In this document: one piece after another, positions 1 through 8,083 of the stretch
Numbering within the stretch: position 1 is the stretch's first letter
Layout: every line of letters starts with the position of its first letter
Assembly: GCF_013407765.1 (NCBI RefSeq)
Contig: NZ_JACBZD010000002.1
Coordinates: 568,001-632,000 of the forward strand
DNA from: Allostreptomyces psammosilenae
GTDB taxonomy: Bacteria; Actinomycetota; Actinomycetes; Streptomycetales; Streptomycetaceae
Direction: 5' to 3'
Length of the DNA: 64,000 nucleotides
Program-made: the position numbers and the translations under genes
The notes under the pieces: generated by a model
Told to the model about the DNA's origin: nothing
The model's input: the letters and a program-made list of their open reading frames with translations, nothing else
The model's database searches: none

Positions 1-190
1 CCAGCAGGGTGTGGACGATGTCCTCCTTGCTCTTGAAGTGGTAGTACAGGGCGGCCTTGGTGATGCCCAGCCGCTCCGCGATCTCCCGGAGCGAGGTGGC
101 CTCGTAGCCCTTCTCCGTGAAGAGCGTCAGCGCGACTTCCTGGATCTCCGCCCGGGTGTCGCTGCCCCTGCGTCGCCTGGTGGCCTGCAT
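1..190 (-). CDS. TetR/AcrR family transcriptional repressor (N-terminal part, cut by the window edge)
   Basis: Reading leftward from an ATG at 190, 63 codons are visible. They form a TetR-type DNA-binding domain: [19 protein letters not shown], then [20 protein letters not shown] and [13 protein letters not shown], which is the canonical helix-turn-helix with the recognition helix around residues 40-55. The ligand-binding C-terminal part lies outside the window. The gene is divergent from the MFS exporter at 333, and two near-palindromes lie between them, so by family precedent it most likely represses that exporter and itself until a pump substrate binds. The regulated target is inferred from position; the family call is secure. 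Confidence 0.95.
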   Translation of the reverse strand, partial: MQATRRRRGSDTRAEIQEVALTLFTEKGYEATSLREIAERLGITKAALYYHFKSKEDIVHTLL

Positions 191-254
191 GTCTCGCCCG
201 CTCCTGTCCTGACCGACAACCTTGATCGTCCCCAGTCAAGGCTCCGGTTGCCAA

Positions 255-296
255 CTTACCGGTCGGCAAGTAGCTTACTAACCTGCCGGTAGGTAG
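255..296. promoter_or_regulatory. Tandem TetR-type operators
   Basis: Two near-palindromes lie in the divergent TetR/MFS intergenic region: CTTACCGGTCGGCAAG (255-270, two mismatched pairs) and CTAACCTGCCGGTAGGTAG (278-296). Their TTACCGG/CCGGTAGG half-sites resemble each other, as expected for one repressor binding two sites. They overlap where the promoters of both genes should lie. Binding is inferred. Confidence 0.6.
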
Positions 297-332
297 ATAG
301 TCCTACCCTCAGATTTTCGAGAACGGGGCGCC

Positions 333-1946
333 ATGGCAACCAACACACCAGCGAGCACACCACAGGCTCCACCCGAACAGGCGGTGCTCACCCCCCGCGA
401 GATCCTCGTCGCGATGAGCGGCCTGGTCATCGCGATGCTGCTCGCCATGCTGGACAACATGATCGTGGCGCCGGCGCTGCCCACGATCGTCGGGGACCTC
501 GGCGGTCTGGACCGCCTCGCGTGGGTGACCACGGCCTACATCCTGGCCTCCACGGCGGCCACCCCGATCTGGGGCAAGCTCGGCGACCTCTACGGCCGCA
601 AGGGCGTCTTCATGTCCGCGGTGGTCATCTTCCTGGTCGGCTCCGCGCTGTGCGGCGTCGCACAGGACATGAACCAGCTCATCGCCTTCCGCGCCCTCCA
701 GGGCCTGGGGGCGGGCGGTCTGATGGTCGGCGTCATGGCGATCATCGGCGAGATGGTCCCGCCCCGGGAGCGCGGGCGCTACCAGGGCGTGATGGCGGCC
801 GTGATGCCCATCGCCATGATCGGCGGCCCGCTGGTCGGCGGCTTCATCACCGACAACCTCAACTGGCGCTGGGCCTTCTACGTCAACCTGCCGCTGGGCG
901 CCGTCGCGCTCGCCGTGATCTGGTTCACCCTCAAGCTGCCCCGCCGGACGCGCGCCGGCGGGCGGGCGAGCATCGACTGGTCCGGCGCCGCGCTGCTCAC
1001 CCTGTGGATCACCACGCTGGTGCTGATCACCAGCTGGGGCGGGACGGAGTACGCGTGGGGCTCGGGCCGGATCATCGGGCTGGGCGTGGTCACCGTGCTG
1101 GGCTTCGTCGCCTTCCTGATAGTGGAGCGGCGGGCGGTGGAGCCGGTCATGCCGCTGAGCGTGTTCCGCAACGCGAACTTCTCGCTCGCCGGCGCCCTCA
1201 GCTTCATCGTCGGCTTCGCGATGTTCGGCGGGGTGACCTTCCTGCCGCAGTTCCAGCAGTTCGTCCAGGGCTCCTCGGCCACCAACAGCGGCCTGCTGCT
1301 GATGCCGATGATGATCTCCGCGATGGCGGTCTCGGTGGCCGGCGGCCTGCTGATCACCCGCACCGGCCGCTACCGGGCCCTGCCGATCGCCGGCGGCGCC
1401 CTGCTGACCGCCGGGCTGGCGCTGATGTCCACGATGGAGCTCGACACCTCGCGGACCACCAGCGCCCTCTACATGATCGTGCTGGGCGCCGGCATGGGCT
1501 GCCTGATGCAGACCACCATGCTCATCGCGCAGAACAGCGTCGCGCTGCGGGACATGGGCGCCGCCACCGGCGCCTCCACCTTCCTGCGCAACATGGGCGG
1601 CTCGCTCGGCGTCTCCCTGCTGGGGTCGCTCTACACCAACCGCCTGCGGGACTCCCTGGAGGCCCAGGGCGGCGGCGCGGCGGCCGGCACGGAGGGGCTG
1701 GGGTCGATCGCGGAGGTCACCCCGGAGGTGCTGCGCCAGATGGCCGAGCCCGTCCGGCACGCCTTCCAGGTCGCGGTGACCGAGGGCATCCAGGTCGTCT
1801 TCGTCGGCAGCGCGGTGGTGGCGGCCGTGGGCTTCGTGCTGGCCTGGTTCATCCGCCACGTCCCGCTGCGCGGCTCGGGCCCGGCGCCCTCCGCGCCCCG
1901 GCAGGACGATCCGGTGCCGGTCGAGGCGGGCGCCGCGAAGGGCTGA
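333..1946 (+). CDS. MFS transporter, DHA2 family (14-TM EmrB/QacA type)
   Basis: A 537-residue drug:proton antiporter of the DHA2 family, expected in the cytoplasmic membrane. The first helix region ends in LDNMIVAPALPTIVGDLGG, the D1-type signature of this family, followed by WGKLGDLYGRKGVF (motif A) and a glycine-rich RALQGLGAGGLMVGV segment. Hydrophobic segments continue to about residue 505, in line with 14 helices, and the tail is short, polar and proline-rich. It is divergent from the TetR gene with putative operators in the gap, which fits a substrate-inducible efflux unit. The start at 333 has only a weak ribosome site, but the family-typical N-terminal tail begins here. The substrate cannot be deduced. 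Confidence 0.95.
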   Translation: MATNTPASTPQAPPEQAVLTPREILVAMSGLVIAMLLAMLDNMIVAPALPTIVGDLGGLDRLAWVTTAYILASTAATPIWGKLGDLYGRKGVFMSAVVIFLVGSALCGVAQDMNQLIAFRALQGLGAGGLMVGVMAIIGEMVPPRERGRYQGVMAAVMPIAMIGGPLVGGFITDNLNWRWAFYVNLPLGAVALAVIWFTLKLPRRTRAGGRASIDWSGAALLTLWITTLVLITSWGGTEYAWGSGRIIGLGVVTVLGFVAFLIVERRAVEPVMPLSVFRNANFSLAGALSFIVGFAMFGGVTFLPQFQQFVQGSSATNSGLLLMPMMISAMAVSVAGGLLITRTGRYRALPIAGGALLTAGLALMSTMELDTSRTTSALYMIVLGAGMGCLMQTTMLIAQNSVALRDMGAATGASTFLRNMGGSLGVSLLGSLYTNRLRDSLEAQGGGAAAGTEGLGSIAEVTPEVLRQMAEPVRHAFQVAVTEGIQVVFVGSAVVAAVGFVLAWFIRHVPLRGSGPAPSAPRQDDPVPVEAGAAKG

Positions 1947-1954
1947 CCCGGGCG

Positions 1955-1980
1955 GTCCGGACGGCCTGACCCGTCCGGAC
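1955..1980. terminator. Hairpin terminator between convergent genes
   Basis: A perfect 10-bp stem (GTCCGGACGG / CCGTCCGGAC) with a 6-nt loop just after the MFS stop codon. There is no U-tract, as is usual for GC-rich actinomycetes. It may serve the MFS gene and the opposing small membrane gene. Confidence 0.6.
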
Positions 1981-2158
1981 GGCCGAGCGGGGGAACCGCA
2001 CACGGGTGAAACGCCGCTGGGGCACCGCCCCGGCGGCGTCCACGGCCCCGGAGAGCAGCGGGGATCGGACGGGGGCGCGGGCCGGAGGCCGTGGGCAGGG
2101 GGCGCGGGCAGGGGGCGCGGGCAGGGGGACGCGGGCGGCGGGACGGCCGCCCGGAGCG

Positions 2159-2470
2159 TCAGGCGTGGGCCCCGCGCGCCCCACCGGACTCGCGGGACTC
2201 ACGGCCCCCGCGGGCCGCACGCGCCTCGCGGCGCAGCGCGAGCAGCCCGCGCAGGCCGAGGACGCCGATGGCCGTGCCGAGCAGGAAGGACACCACGGCC
2301 AGCGTGAGGTGGACCCAGAAGTAGGCCGTCGGGCTGCCGTCCTCGAAGGCCAGACCCGAGCCGTCGGCCCACAGGTTGCGGACGAAGGTCGTCCAGATGA
2401 ACCAGGACCACACGCCGAAGGCCAGCAGGAACCAGGACGCGGTACGGGAGAGCTTCACGGGGGATTCCAC
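2159..2470 (-). CDS. Small integral membrane protein, SCO4848 family
   Basis: A 103-residue protein with two predicted transmembrane segments, roughly residues 10-30 (TASWFLLAFGVWSWFIWTTF) and 48-75 (AYFWVHLTLAVVSFLLGTAI). A basic, low-complexity cytoplasmic tail follows. A short polar loop with WADGSGLAFEDGSP lies between the helices. Size, topology and position directly upstream of and divergent from a DD-carboxypeptidase match the streptomycete SCO4848 family as I remember it. Its molecular function is unknown; the neighbour hints at a cell-envelope role. A GGATTCCACC leader precedes the ATG at 2470. Confidence 0.85.
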   Translation of the reverse strand: MESPVKLSRTASWFLLAFGVWSWFIWTTFVRNLWADGSGLAFEDGSPTAYFWVHLTLAVVSFLLGTAIGVLGLRGLLALRREARAARGGRESRESGGARGAHA

Positions 2471-2558
2471 CTTGCCTAGCGGGACGCCGGACGGACCGGT
2501 CCTGTCCAGTATCCGCCGATCGGCGGGGGCGCGGGCGGCGGGGGTCGGCGGGTACGGG

Positions 2559-2564
2559 TACGGT
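2559..2564 (+). promoter_or_regulatory. -10 box of a leaderless promoter
   Basis: TACGGT lies exactly 6 nt before the GTG start at 2571. This places the transcription start at or beside the start codon, and no Shine-Dalgarno sequence is present. The pattern recurs at several genes in this window. Confidence 0.5.
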
Positions 2565-2570
2565 CACGGC

Positions 2571-3887
2571 GTGCTACGTCAACTCGCCCGCCGGATACTG
2601 CTCCGGGAACGCCGTCCCGCCCGGATCACCGTGGCCCTGCTCGGAGCCGCGCTGCTGGTCGTCCCACCGGCCGCCACCGCCCGCGCCGCCGGGGCCGACA
2701 CGCCCTCCCCCTCGCCCTCGGAGTCGGCGCCGCCGTCGCCCCCGGCGGTGATGTCGGCCGTCGGCGGGGAGCGGCTGGCCCAGCCGGGCGACCAGGTGGA
2801 GGCCGGCCCGGACACGCCGGAGCTGCCGGAGGACCTGACCGCGTACTCCTGGATGGTCTCCGACGCCACCACCGGCGAGGTGCTGGCCGCCCGCAACCCG
2901 CACTGGCAGCTGCCCCCGGCCTCCACGCTGAAGATGCTCTTCGCGGAGGTGCTGCTGCCCAGGTTCGAGCCCACCGGCACGCACACCGTCAGCGCGGAGG
3001 AGCTGGCCGGCGTCGGGGAGGGCAGCAGCCTGGTGGGCGTCAAGGAGGAGCTGACCTACACGGTCGAGGACCTCTGGCTCGGGGTCTTCCTGCGCTCCGG
3101 CAACGACGCCGTGCACGTGCTCTCCGCGATGGCCGGCGGGGTGCCGGAGGTGGTGCGGCAGATGCAGGAGCGCGCCATCGAGCTGAACGCCCTGGACACC
3201 CACGTGGTCACGCCGGACGGCTACGACGAGGACGGCCAGGTCTCCTCCGCCTACGACCTGACCCTGATCGCCCGCGCCGGCCTGCAGAACCCGGACTTCC
3301 GCCGCTACGCGAGCACCCGCACCGCCGAGTTCCCGGGGGAGGGGGACGAGACCTTCGAGATCCAGAACACCAACGACCTGCTCGGGGTGTACGAGGGCAT
3401 GATCGGCGTGAAGAACGGTTACACCAGCAACGCCGGCAACACCTTCGTCGGCGCGGCGGAGCGTGACGGGCGCACCCTGCTGGTGGCCGTGATGCACCCC
3501 GAGCGCGGTGACGGCCTGGTCTACGACGAGGCGGAGGCGCTGCTGGACTGGGGGTTCGCGGCGGCGGGCACGGTGACGCCGATCGGCCGGCTGGTGGAGC
3601 CCGGCCCGCAGGTGGGGGAGGCGGGCGTCCAGGTGCCGTCCACCGCGCCCCCGGCCTCGCTGGCGCCGTGGCTGCTGCCCGCCTCCCCCACGCCGGCCGC
3701 GGCCGGGGGCGCCCAGGCGGAGGCGGCCGATGCCGGGCCGGAGCACGTCTCCGCGCCGAGCGCCGGGGTGAGCGGCCTGGGCCCGGGATCCGGGGCCTCG
3801 GGCGGGCGCACCGCGCTGTCGGTGGCGCTGCTGGTCTTCGTGCTCGGCGCGTGGGTGGTGGTGGCGGTGCTCCGGCGCCAGCGGTGA
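2571..3887 (+). CDS. D-alanyl-D-alanine carboxypeptidase (serine-type, S11/PBP5-like)
   Basis: A 438-residue exported penicillin-binding protein that trims the terminal D-Ala of peptidoglycan stem peptides. A signal or membrane anchor covers residues 20-40, followed by a Ser/Pro-rich linker to about 60. The active-site motifs are in order: SxxK as PASTLK (S118, K121), SxN as RSGND (S176-N178), and KNG at 281-283 where the KTG box is expected ([12 protein letters not shown]). A Pro/Ala-rich linker leads to a C-terminal membrane helix near 410-432 and a basic end, the type I topology of this group. The reading frame is open further upstream, to 2376, but that stretch overlaps the opposing gene. 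The leaderless GTG at 2571 is the better start. Confidence 0.92.
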   Translation: MLRQLARRILLRERRPARITVALLGAALLVVPPAATARAAGADTPSPSPSESAPPSPPAVMSAVGGERLAQPGDQVEAGPDTPELPEDLTAYSWMVSDATTGEVLAARNPHWQLPPASTLKMLFAEVLLPRFEPTGTHTVSAEELAGVGEGSSLVGVKEELTYTVEDLWLGVFLRSGNDAVHVLSAMAGGVPEVVRQMQERAIELNALDTHVVTPDGYDEDGQVSSAYDLTLIARAGLQNPDFRRYASTRTAEFPGEGDETFEIQNTNDLLGVYEGMIGVKNGYTSNAGNTFVGAAERDGRTLLVAVMHPERGDGLVYDEAEALLDWGFAAAGTVTPIGRLVEPGPQVGEAGVQVPSTAPPASLAPWLLPASPTPAAAGGAQAEAADAGPEHVSAPSAGVSGLGPGSGASGGRTALSVALLVFVLGAWVVVAVLRRQR

Positions 3888-3991
3888 GCGCGGCGGGCGT
3901 CACCCGTCCGCCGCGGGGCGGCGCCGTGTGATCGCCGGTCGGCGTGGTAGTGGCGGCTGCGCCACTGGACGTCGACCGGATGAGGGAGAAC

Positions 3992-4585
3992 GTGACCGGA
4001 ACACTCGAGGACACTGGGAGCCGGCGCGCGGGCCTGGCGCGGTGGGCCCGTCTGGAGACGGTGACCACGCGCCTGACCGCCTCGGTGACCGTCAACCGTC
4101 CGCGCCGGGAGGTCTACGACTTCTGGCGCGACCTGCAGAACCTCCCGCGGTTCATGATCCACCTGAAGTCGGTGGAGCCGCGCCCGCAGGGGCGCACCCG
4201 CTGGACGGCGAAGGCGGCGCTGCGGGGGAGCGTGCACTGGGACGCCGAGATCGTCGAGGACACCCCGGGGGAGCTGATCTCCTGGCGTTCGCTGCCCGGC
4301 TCGGACGTGGACAACTCCGGCTCGGTGCGGTTCGCCGACGCCCCCGGCGGCCGGGGCACCGAGGTGCGGGTGGAGCTGGAGTACGGGCAGCCCGGGGGGC
4401 GGATGGGGGCCATGGTCGCCCGGTTCTTCGGAGAGCAGGCCGACCAGCAGGTGCGGGACGACCTGCGGCGCTTCAAGCAGGTGATGGAGACCGGCGAGGT
4501 GGTCCGCTCGGAGGGCAGCCCGGAGGGCACCCACGCGCGCCGGCAGCTCGCACAGCGGCCCGCCCGTCCCACCGCCGCGGCCTGA
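3992..4585 (+). CDS. SRPBCC family protein (polyketide cyclase/dehydrase-like)
   Basis: About 197 residues with a single START/Bet v1-type (SRPBCC) fold. It begins [21 protein letters not shown], then [12 protein letters not shown] and RTRWTAKA, and closes with the long C-terminal helix [17 protein letters not shown]. These proteins bind a hydrophobic ligand in a cavity, and many are not enzymes. The start is uncertain: the frame is open from GTG 3944 and ATG 3980. I chose GTG 3992 because AGGGAG lies 3 nt upstream; GTG 4061, with GGAG, would give the bare domain. It is followed 23 bp later by the alcohol dehydrogenase, so the two are probably co-transcribed. Confidence 0.8.
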   Translation: MTGTLEDTGSRRAGLARWARLETVTTRLTASVTVNRPRREVYDFWRDLQNLPRFMIHLKSVEPRPQGRTRWTAKAALRGSVHWDAEIVEDTPGELISWRSLPGSDVDNSGSVRFADAPGGRGTEVRVELEYGQPGGRMGAMVARFFGEQADQQVRDDLRRFKQVMETGEVVRSEGSPEGTHARRQLAQRPARPTAAA

Positions 4586-4608
4586 ACCGACCACCCCCAG
4601 GAGGGCAG

Positions 4609-5781
4609 ATGAAGGCCAACTGCTGGATGGGCCGGAACACCGTGCAGGTGGAGGAGGTCCCGGAGCCGCGGATCCTGAACGCGCGGGACGCGATCGTCCG
4701 GGTCACCTCGACCGCGATCTGCGGCTCCGACCTGCACCTGTACGACGGCTACATCCCGACGATGGAGCGCGGGGACATCCTCGGCCACGAGTTCATGGGG
4801 GAGGTGGTGGAGGTCGGGCCGGGCGTGTCGAACCTCGCGGTGGGCGACCGGGTGGTGGTGCCGTTCCCGATCGCCTGCGGGGCCTGCAACTCCTGCGAGC
4901 TGGGCCTGTACTCGGTGTGCGAGAACTCCAACCCCAACGCCGGCATGGCCGAGAAGATCATGGGGCACTCGCCGGCGGGCATCTTCGGCTACTCGCACAT
5001 GCTCGGCGGCTACCCGGGCGGGCAGGCGGAGTACGCGCGGGTGCCGTTCGCCGACGTCGGGCCGGTGAAGATCGAGGACGACCTGCCGGACGAGCAGGTG
5101 CTCCTCCTCTCCGACGTCCTGCCCACCGGCTACATGGGCGCGGAGATGTGCGACATCCGGCCGGGGGACACCGTCGCGGTGTGGGGGGCCGGGCCGGTGG
5201 GCCAGTTCGCGGCGGTCAGCGCCCGGCTGCTCGGCGCTGAGCGGGTGATCGTCATCGACCGGGTGCCGGCCCGGCTGCGGATGGCCCGGGAGAAGGCCGG
5301 GGCGGAGACCGTCGACTACGAGGAGACGGACGTCCTGGACGCGCTGCGGGAGATGACCGCCGGGCGCGGACCGGACGCCTGCGTCGAGGCGGTGGGCATG
5401 GAGGCGCACCACCCCACCCCGGCGCTGCACGCCTACGACCGGGTCAAGCACGCCACCCGGCTGGAGAGCGACCGCCCGCACGCCCTCCGGGAGGCGGTGA
5501 TGGCCTGCCGCAGCGGCGGGACGGTCTCCGTGATCGGCGTCTACGGCGGGTTCGTGGACAAGTTCCCGATGGGCGCGGTGATGAACCGGTCGCTGACCAT
5601 CCGGGCGGGCCAGTGCCACGTCCAGCGGTACACCGCCCCGCTGCTGGAGCGGATCCGGGCCGGCGAGCTGGACCCGAGCTTCGTGATCACCCACCGGATG
5701 GGGCTGGACGAGGCCCCGGCGGCCTTCGAGATGTTCAAGAACAAGGAGCAGGACTGCGTGAAGGTGGTGCTGACGCCGTAG
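4609..5781 (+). CDS. Zinc-dependent alcohol dehydrogenase (formaldehyde-dehydrogenase-like MDR)
   Basis: A 390-residue medium-chain dehydrogenase. The catalytic zinc site is ICGSDLH with GHEFMGEV, and the structural-zinc cysteine cluster [15 protein letters not shown] lies around residues 85-105. The Rossmann fold carries [12 protein letters not shown] and the acidic NAD-binding VIVIDR. The insertion [19 protein letters not shown] is typical of the long 'glutathione-independent formaldehyde dehydrogenase-like' branch, which oxidises alcohols or aldehydes with NAD. The real substrate is unknown. GAGGG precedes the ATG, and spacing suggests an operon with the SRPBCC gene. Confidence 0.92.
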   Translation: MKANCWMGRNTVQVEEVPEPRILNARDAIVRVTSTAICGSDLHLYDGYIPTMERGDILGHEFMGEVVEVGPGVSNLAVGDRVVVPFPIACGACNSCELGLYSVCENSNPNAGMAEKIMGHSPAGIFGYSHMLGGYPGGQAEYARVPFADVGPVKIEDDLPDEQVLLLSDVLPTGYMGAEMCDIRPGDTVAVWGAGPVGQFAAVSARLLGAERVIVIDRVPARLRMAREKAGAETVDYEETDVLDALREMTAGRGPDACVEAVGMEAHHPTPALHAYDRVKHATRLESDRPHALREAVMACRSGGTVSVIGVYGGFVDKFPMGAVMNRSLTIRAGQCHVQRYTAPLLERIRAGELDPSFVITHRMGLDEAPAAFEMFKNKEQDCVKVVLTP

Positions 5782-5824
5782 GCTCCGGCTCCGGCTGGTT
5801 CCGCGGGCGGCCCAGGCGGAGGGT

Positions 5825-5855
5825 TTGACCCTCCCGTTACGTGAGGCCGTAGCTT
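5825..5855 (+). promoter_or_regulatory. MerR-type promoter with 19-bp spacer and internal operator
   Basis: TTGACC (5825-5830) and TAGCTT (5850-5855) are separated by 19 bp, the over-long spacing that MerR-family activators correct by twisting DNA. Inside the spacer is a 17-bp near-perfect palindrome, CCTCCCGTTACGTGAGG (5830-5846, one mismatched pair around a central base). The regulated gene starts at 5877 after a GGAGG site at 5864-5868. This is strong sequence support for autoregulation. Confidence 0.8.
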
Positions 5856-5876
5856 CGGGTTCCGGAGGTCGAAGCC

Positions 5877-6656
5877 ATGAGCTACTCGGTCGGCAGGGTG
5901 GCCGCCGTCACCGGCGTCACCGTGCGCACCCTGCACCACTACGACGAGATCGGGCTGCTGTCGCCCAGCGGACGGACCGCCGCCGGCTACCGGCGCTACT
6001 CCGACGCCGACCTGGAGCGGCTGCAGCAGATCCTCGGGTACCGGGAGCTGGGCTTCGCCCTGGAGGAGATCGCGACCATCCTCGACGAGCCGTCCACCGG
6101 CGTGCTCGCGCACCTGCGGCGCCAGCACGCGCTGCTGACCGAGCGGATCGAGCGGCTGCGGCGGATGGTCGGCGCACTGGAGCTCACGATGGAGGCACAC
6201 ACGATGGGGATCCGGCTCACCCCGGAGGAGCGGTTCGAGGTCTTCGGCGACCACGACCCGGACCGGTACGCGGCGGAGGCCGAGGAGCGCTGGGGTGGCA
6301 CCGACGCCTGGGCGGAGTCGCGGCGCCGGACGGCCTCCTACACCAAGGAGGACTGGAAGCGGATGCTGGCCGAGGGCGAGGCGCTGAACGGGCGGTTCGC
6401 CGAGGCGATGCGGGCCGGTGTCCCGGCCGACGACGAGCGGGCGATGGACCTGGCCGAGGAGCACCGCCGGTACATCACCGGGTGGCACTACCGGTGCAGC
6501 TACGAGGTCCACCGGGGCCTGGGGGAGATGTACCTGGCCGACGAGCGGTTCACCGCGTACTACGAGAAGACCGCCCCGGGGCTCGCCGGGTACGTCAGCG
6601 CGGCCATCCTGGCCAACGCCGACCGTGCCGCGGCGGCGGGGGCCGGTGCGCGGTGA
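5877..6656 (+). CDS. MerR family regulator with TipAS antibiotic-recognition domain
   Basis: A 259-residue TipA-like activator. Residues 1-70 are a MerR winged helix (YSVGRVAAVTGVTVRTLHHY, GYRRYSDADLERLQ). A dimerisation coiled coil with LLTERIERLRRMVGALE follows at 80-110, and a TipAS-type all-helical domain ends in WHYRCSYEVHRGLGEMY and FTAYYEKTAPGLAGYV. The family's TipA protein binds thiopeptides through this domain; the Cys in YRCSY could play the covalent-attachment role, but I cannot align it with certainty. The 19-bp-spaced promoter with a palindrome directly upstream shows it is probably autoactivated. No efflux gene is adjacent. Confidence 0.93.
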   Translation: MSYSVGRVAAVTGVTVRTLHHYDEIGLLSPSGRTAAGYRRYSDADLERLQQILGYRELGFALEEIATILDEPSTGVLAHLRRQHALLTERIERLRRMVGALELTMEAHTMGIRLTPEERFEVFGDHDPDRYAAEAEERWGGTDAWAESRRRTASYTKEDWKRMLAEGEALNGRFAEAMRAGVPADDERAMDLAEEHRRYITGWHYRCSYEVHRGLGEMYLADERFTAYYEKTAPGLAGYVSAAILANADRAAAAGAGAR

Positions 6657-6689
6657 CCGCCCGGCGGGGGTGAGGACGGGGGAAACGGG

Positions 6690-6727
6690 CGGCGGCCCGC
6701 CGTCCCTGGTGGGACGACGGGCCGCCG
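6690..6727. terminator. Bidirectional hairpin terminator
   Basis: A 17-bp stem with one mismatch (CGGCGGCCCGCCGTCCC against GGGACGACGGGCCGCCG) and a TGGT loop, between the convergent MerR and M23 genes. It can terminate both. Confidence 0.8.
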
Positions 6728-6782
6728 TGTGGCCGTGGGCCGCCGTGGTGCCGGCGGTCCCCGCAGTGGTGCCGGCCGTCGG

Positions 6783-7538
6783 TCAGACGGTGACGCCGTG
6801 CGAGGCCAGGTAGGCCACCGGGTCGACGGCGGAGCCGTAGGTGGGGGTGGTGCGGACCTCGAAGTGCAGGTGGGGTCCGGTGGAGTTGCCGGTGGAACCG
6901 GACAGGCCGATCACGTCGCCCGCGGAGACCTGCTGGCCGACCGAGGCGCCGAGCGAGTTCAGGTGGCCGTACAGGATGTACTTGCCGTCCTCGCCCTGGA
7001 TGATCACGTTGTTGCCGTAGGAGTCGTCCCAGCCGGCGAAGACGACCTCACCGCTGGTGACGGTGTGGATCGGGGTGCCGGTGGGGACGGCGAAGTCCTG
7101 GCCGCTGTGGGTGTTGGCCCAGTTGCTGCCGGCCTGCGCGAAGCTGGCGGTCAGCGTGTAGGAGCCCTCGATGGGCAGGACGTAGTCGCTGCCGGCCGCC
7201 GTGGTGGCGGCGGTCGCGGTGGCGGCCGTCGTGGTGGTGGGCGCGGTGTTGCCCACGCCGGCGGCGGCCACGTCCTGGTTGGCGATGTGGTTCAGGTGGG
7301 CGACGTGGCGCAGGTGCTCCACGTGCCGCACGTGCTCGGTGTGGCGCACGTGCTCCAGGTGGGCGACGTGACGCTCGTGACGGCTGGGCGCGTCGGCGTT
7401 CGTGTGGGCCAGCGCGGTGCCGGCCAGACCCGCCGTCGCGGCGGCCACCATGGTCACGGCGGCCAGGCCACGGGCGGAGTTCCGCTTCAGGCTACCGAGG
7501 GACAGGCGGCCGGCGGTGGTGGTGCGGGTGTTCGACAC
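6783..7538 (-). CDS. Secreted M23 metallopeptidase with (His-x-x)11 tract
   Basis: A 251-residue exported LytM-type peptidoglycan endopeptidase. The signal segment is at residues 22-44 (GLAAVTMVAAATAGLAGTALA). The catalytic domain, about 120-251, has HSGQDFA (zinc His and Asp), a YGHLNS strand and GPHLHFEV (HxH). Between them, residues 54-84 carry histidine at every third position, eleven in a row. A Thr/Ala-rich linker joins this tract to the enzyme. The GTG at 7538 is chosen because it directly precedes the signal peptide; AGAGG lies 11 nt upstream, a long spacing. The frame remains open to 7730 but that stretch lacks signal-peptide character. It likely cleaves peptide cross-links in wall turnover. 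Confidence 0.93.
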   Translation of the reverse strand: MSNTRTTTAGRLSLGSLKRNSARGLAAVTMVAAATAGLAGTALAHTNADAPSRHERHVAHLEHVRHTEHVRHVEHLRHVAHLNHIANQDVAAAGVGNTAPTTTTAATATAATTAAGSDYVLPIEGSYTLTASFAQAGSNWANTHSGQDFAVPTGTPIHTVTSGEVVFAGWDDSYGNNVIIQGEDGKYILYGHLNSLGASVGQQVSAGDVIGLSGSTGNSTGPHLHFEVRTTPTYGSAVDPVAYLASHGVTV

Positions 7539-7570
7539 GGAATGCAAAACCTCTGTTCGACGACTCCGGC

Positions 7571-7604
7571 GGTGTGACACACCACGTGCTCGACACACCA
7601 CGTG
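7571..7604. repeat. Upstream palindrome and tandem 13-bp direct repeat
   Basis: In the leader of the M23 gene, GACACACCACGTG occurs twice (7576-7588 and 7592-7604), separated by CTC (period 16). It overlaps a perfect palindrome GGTGTG-A-CACACC (7571-7583). Tandem copies 33-66 bp upstream of the start codon suggest a cooperative regulator or a structured leader. Confidence 0.6.
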
Positions 7605-8083
7605 TGGGGAGCCTCCGCGAGGGGGGCGCCCGTCCGCCGGGGGACGGTGTCGGTCCGCCCGGTGGCGAACCACCGCGGACTGACGAGATCCAGTCGTAAC
7701 AGGGAACGAAATGACGGCAAAGAGCCCCATTTACTACCCCATGTCGTACATCGCCCCCGGTGGTCGGGGGGTGTGGGGGCGCCTCGGAGCGGGCGCCGAG
7801 GGGGGTGGCGCGAGCCCCGCCGGATCCCGGTTCCGGCCGTGCGCACCGCTCTGACCTGGGGTTCTGTCATCCGGTCAGGGTGGTGGGGCGCCTGGTCGCG
7901 GGCAGGGCGCGAAGAAGATTGAGATTTGTCCGTTTTGTGGGTTTAAACGGCTACTACGGTAGATAGTCCAGCTCTGATGGGTTGTGAGCGGCATCACCGG
8001 CGAAGTCGTGCTTCCCGGGAGGTTTACCGGGGTTCCGGACCGGAAAAACTGCCGCAGCCCACCGCCGAGGGCGCCGCCCCGGC
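7605..8083. other. Non-coding region between M23 and RNA-ligase-like genes
   Basis: No credible coding sequence. The right half is unusually AT-rich for this genome around 7915-7975, including TTTAAAC, and may hold the distal promoter of the M23 gene. On the plus strand TGTCCGTTTTGTGGGTTT (7927-7944) matches 17 of 18 bases of a motif upstream of rocD (10123-10140). No c-di-AMP (ydaO) riboswitch core was found, although that riboswitch often precedes wall-hydrolase genes in actinomycetes. Confidence 0.5.

Noticed and set aside
3928-4608. In-frame upstream extension of the alcohol dehydrogenase, suggesting a fusion
   Set aside because: The extension is the +1 shadow of the SRPBCC gene. A ribosome site and a family-typical N-terminus mark ATG 4609 as the start.
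7690-7725. MtrA-like GTAAC repeats upstream of the M23 gene
   Set aside because: Only one clear GTAAC is present (GTAACAGGGAACG); the second half-site is too degenerate and I could not place the published spacing.
7539-7740. c-di-AMP (ydaO) riboswitch upstream of the M23 gene
   Set aside because: The conserved core segments (GGGGAACCC-like and GGGGUGAAU-like) are not present; only repeats and palindromes are seen.
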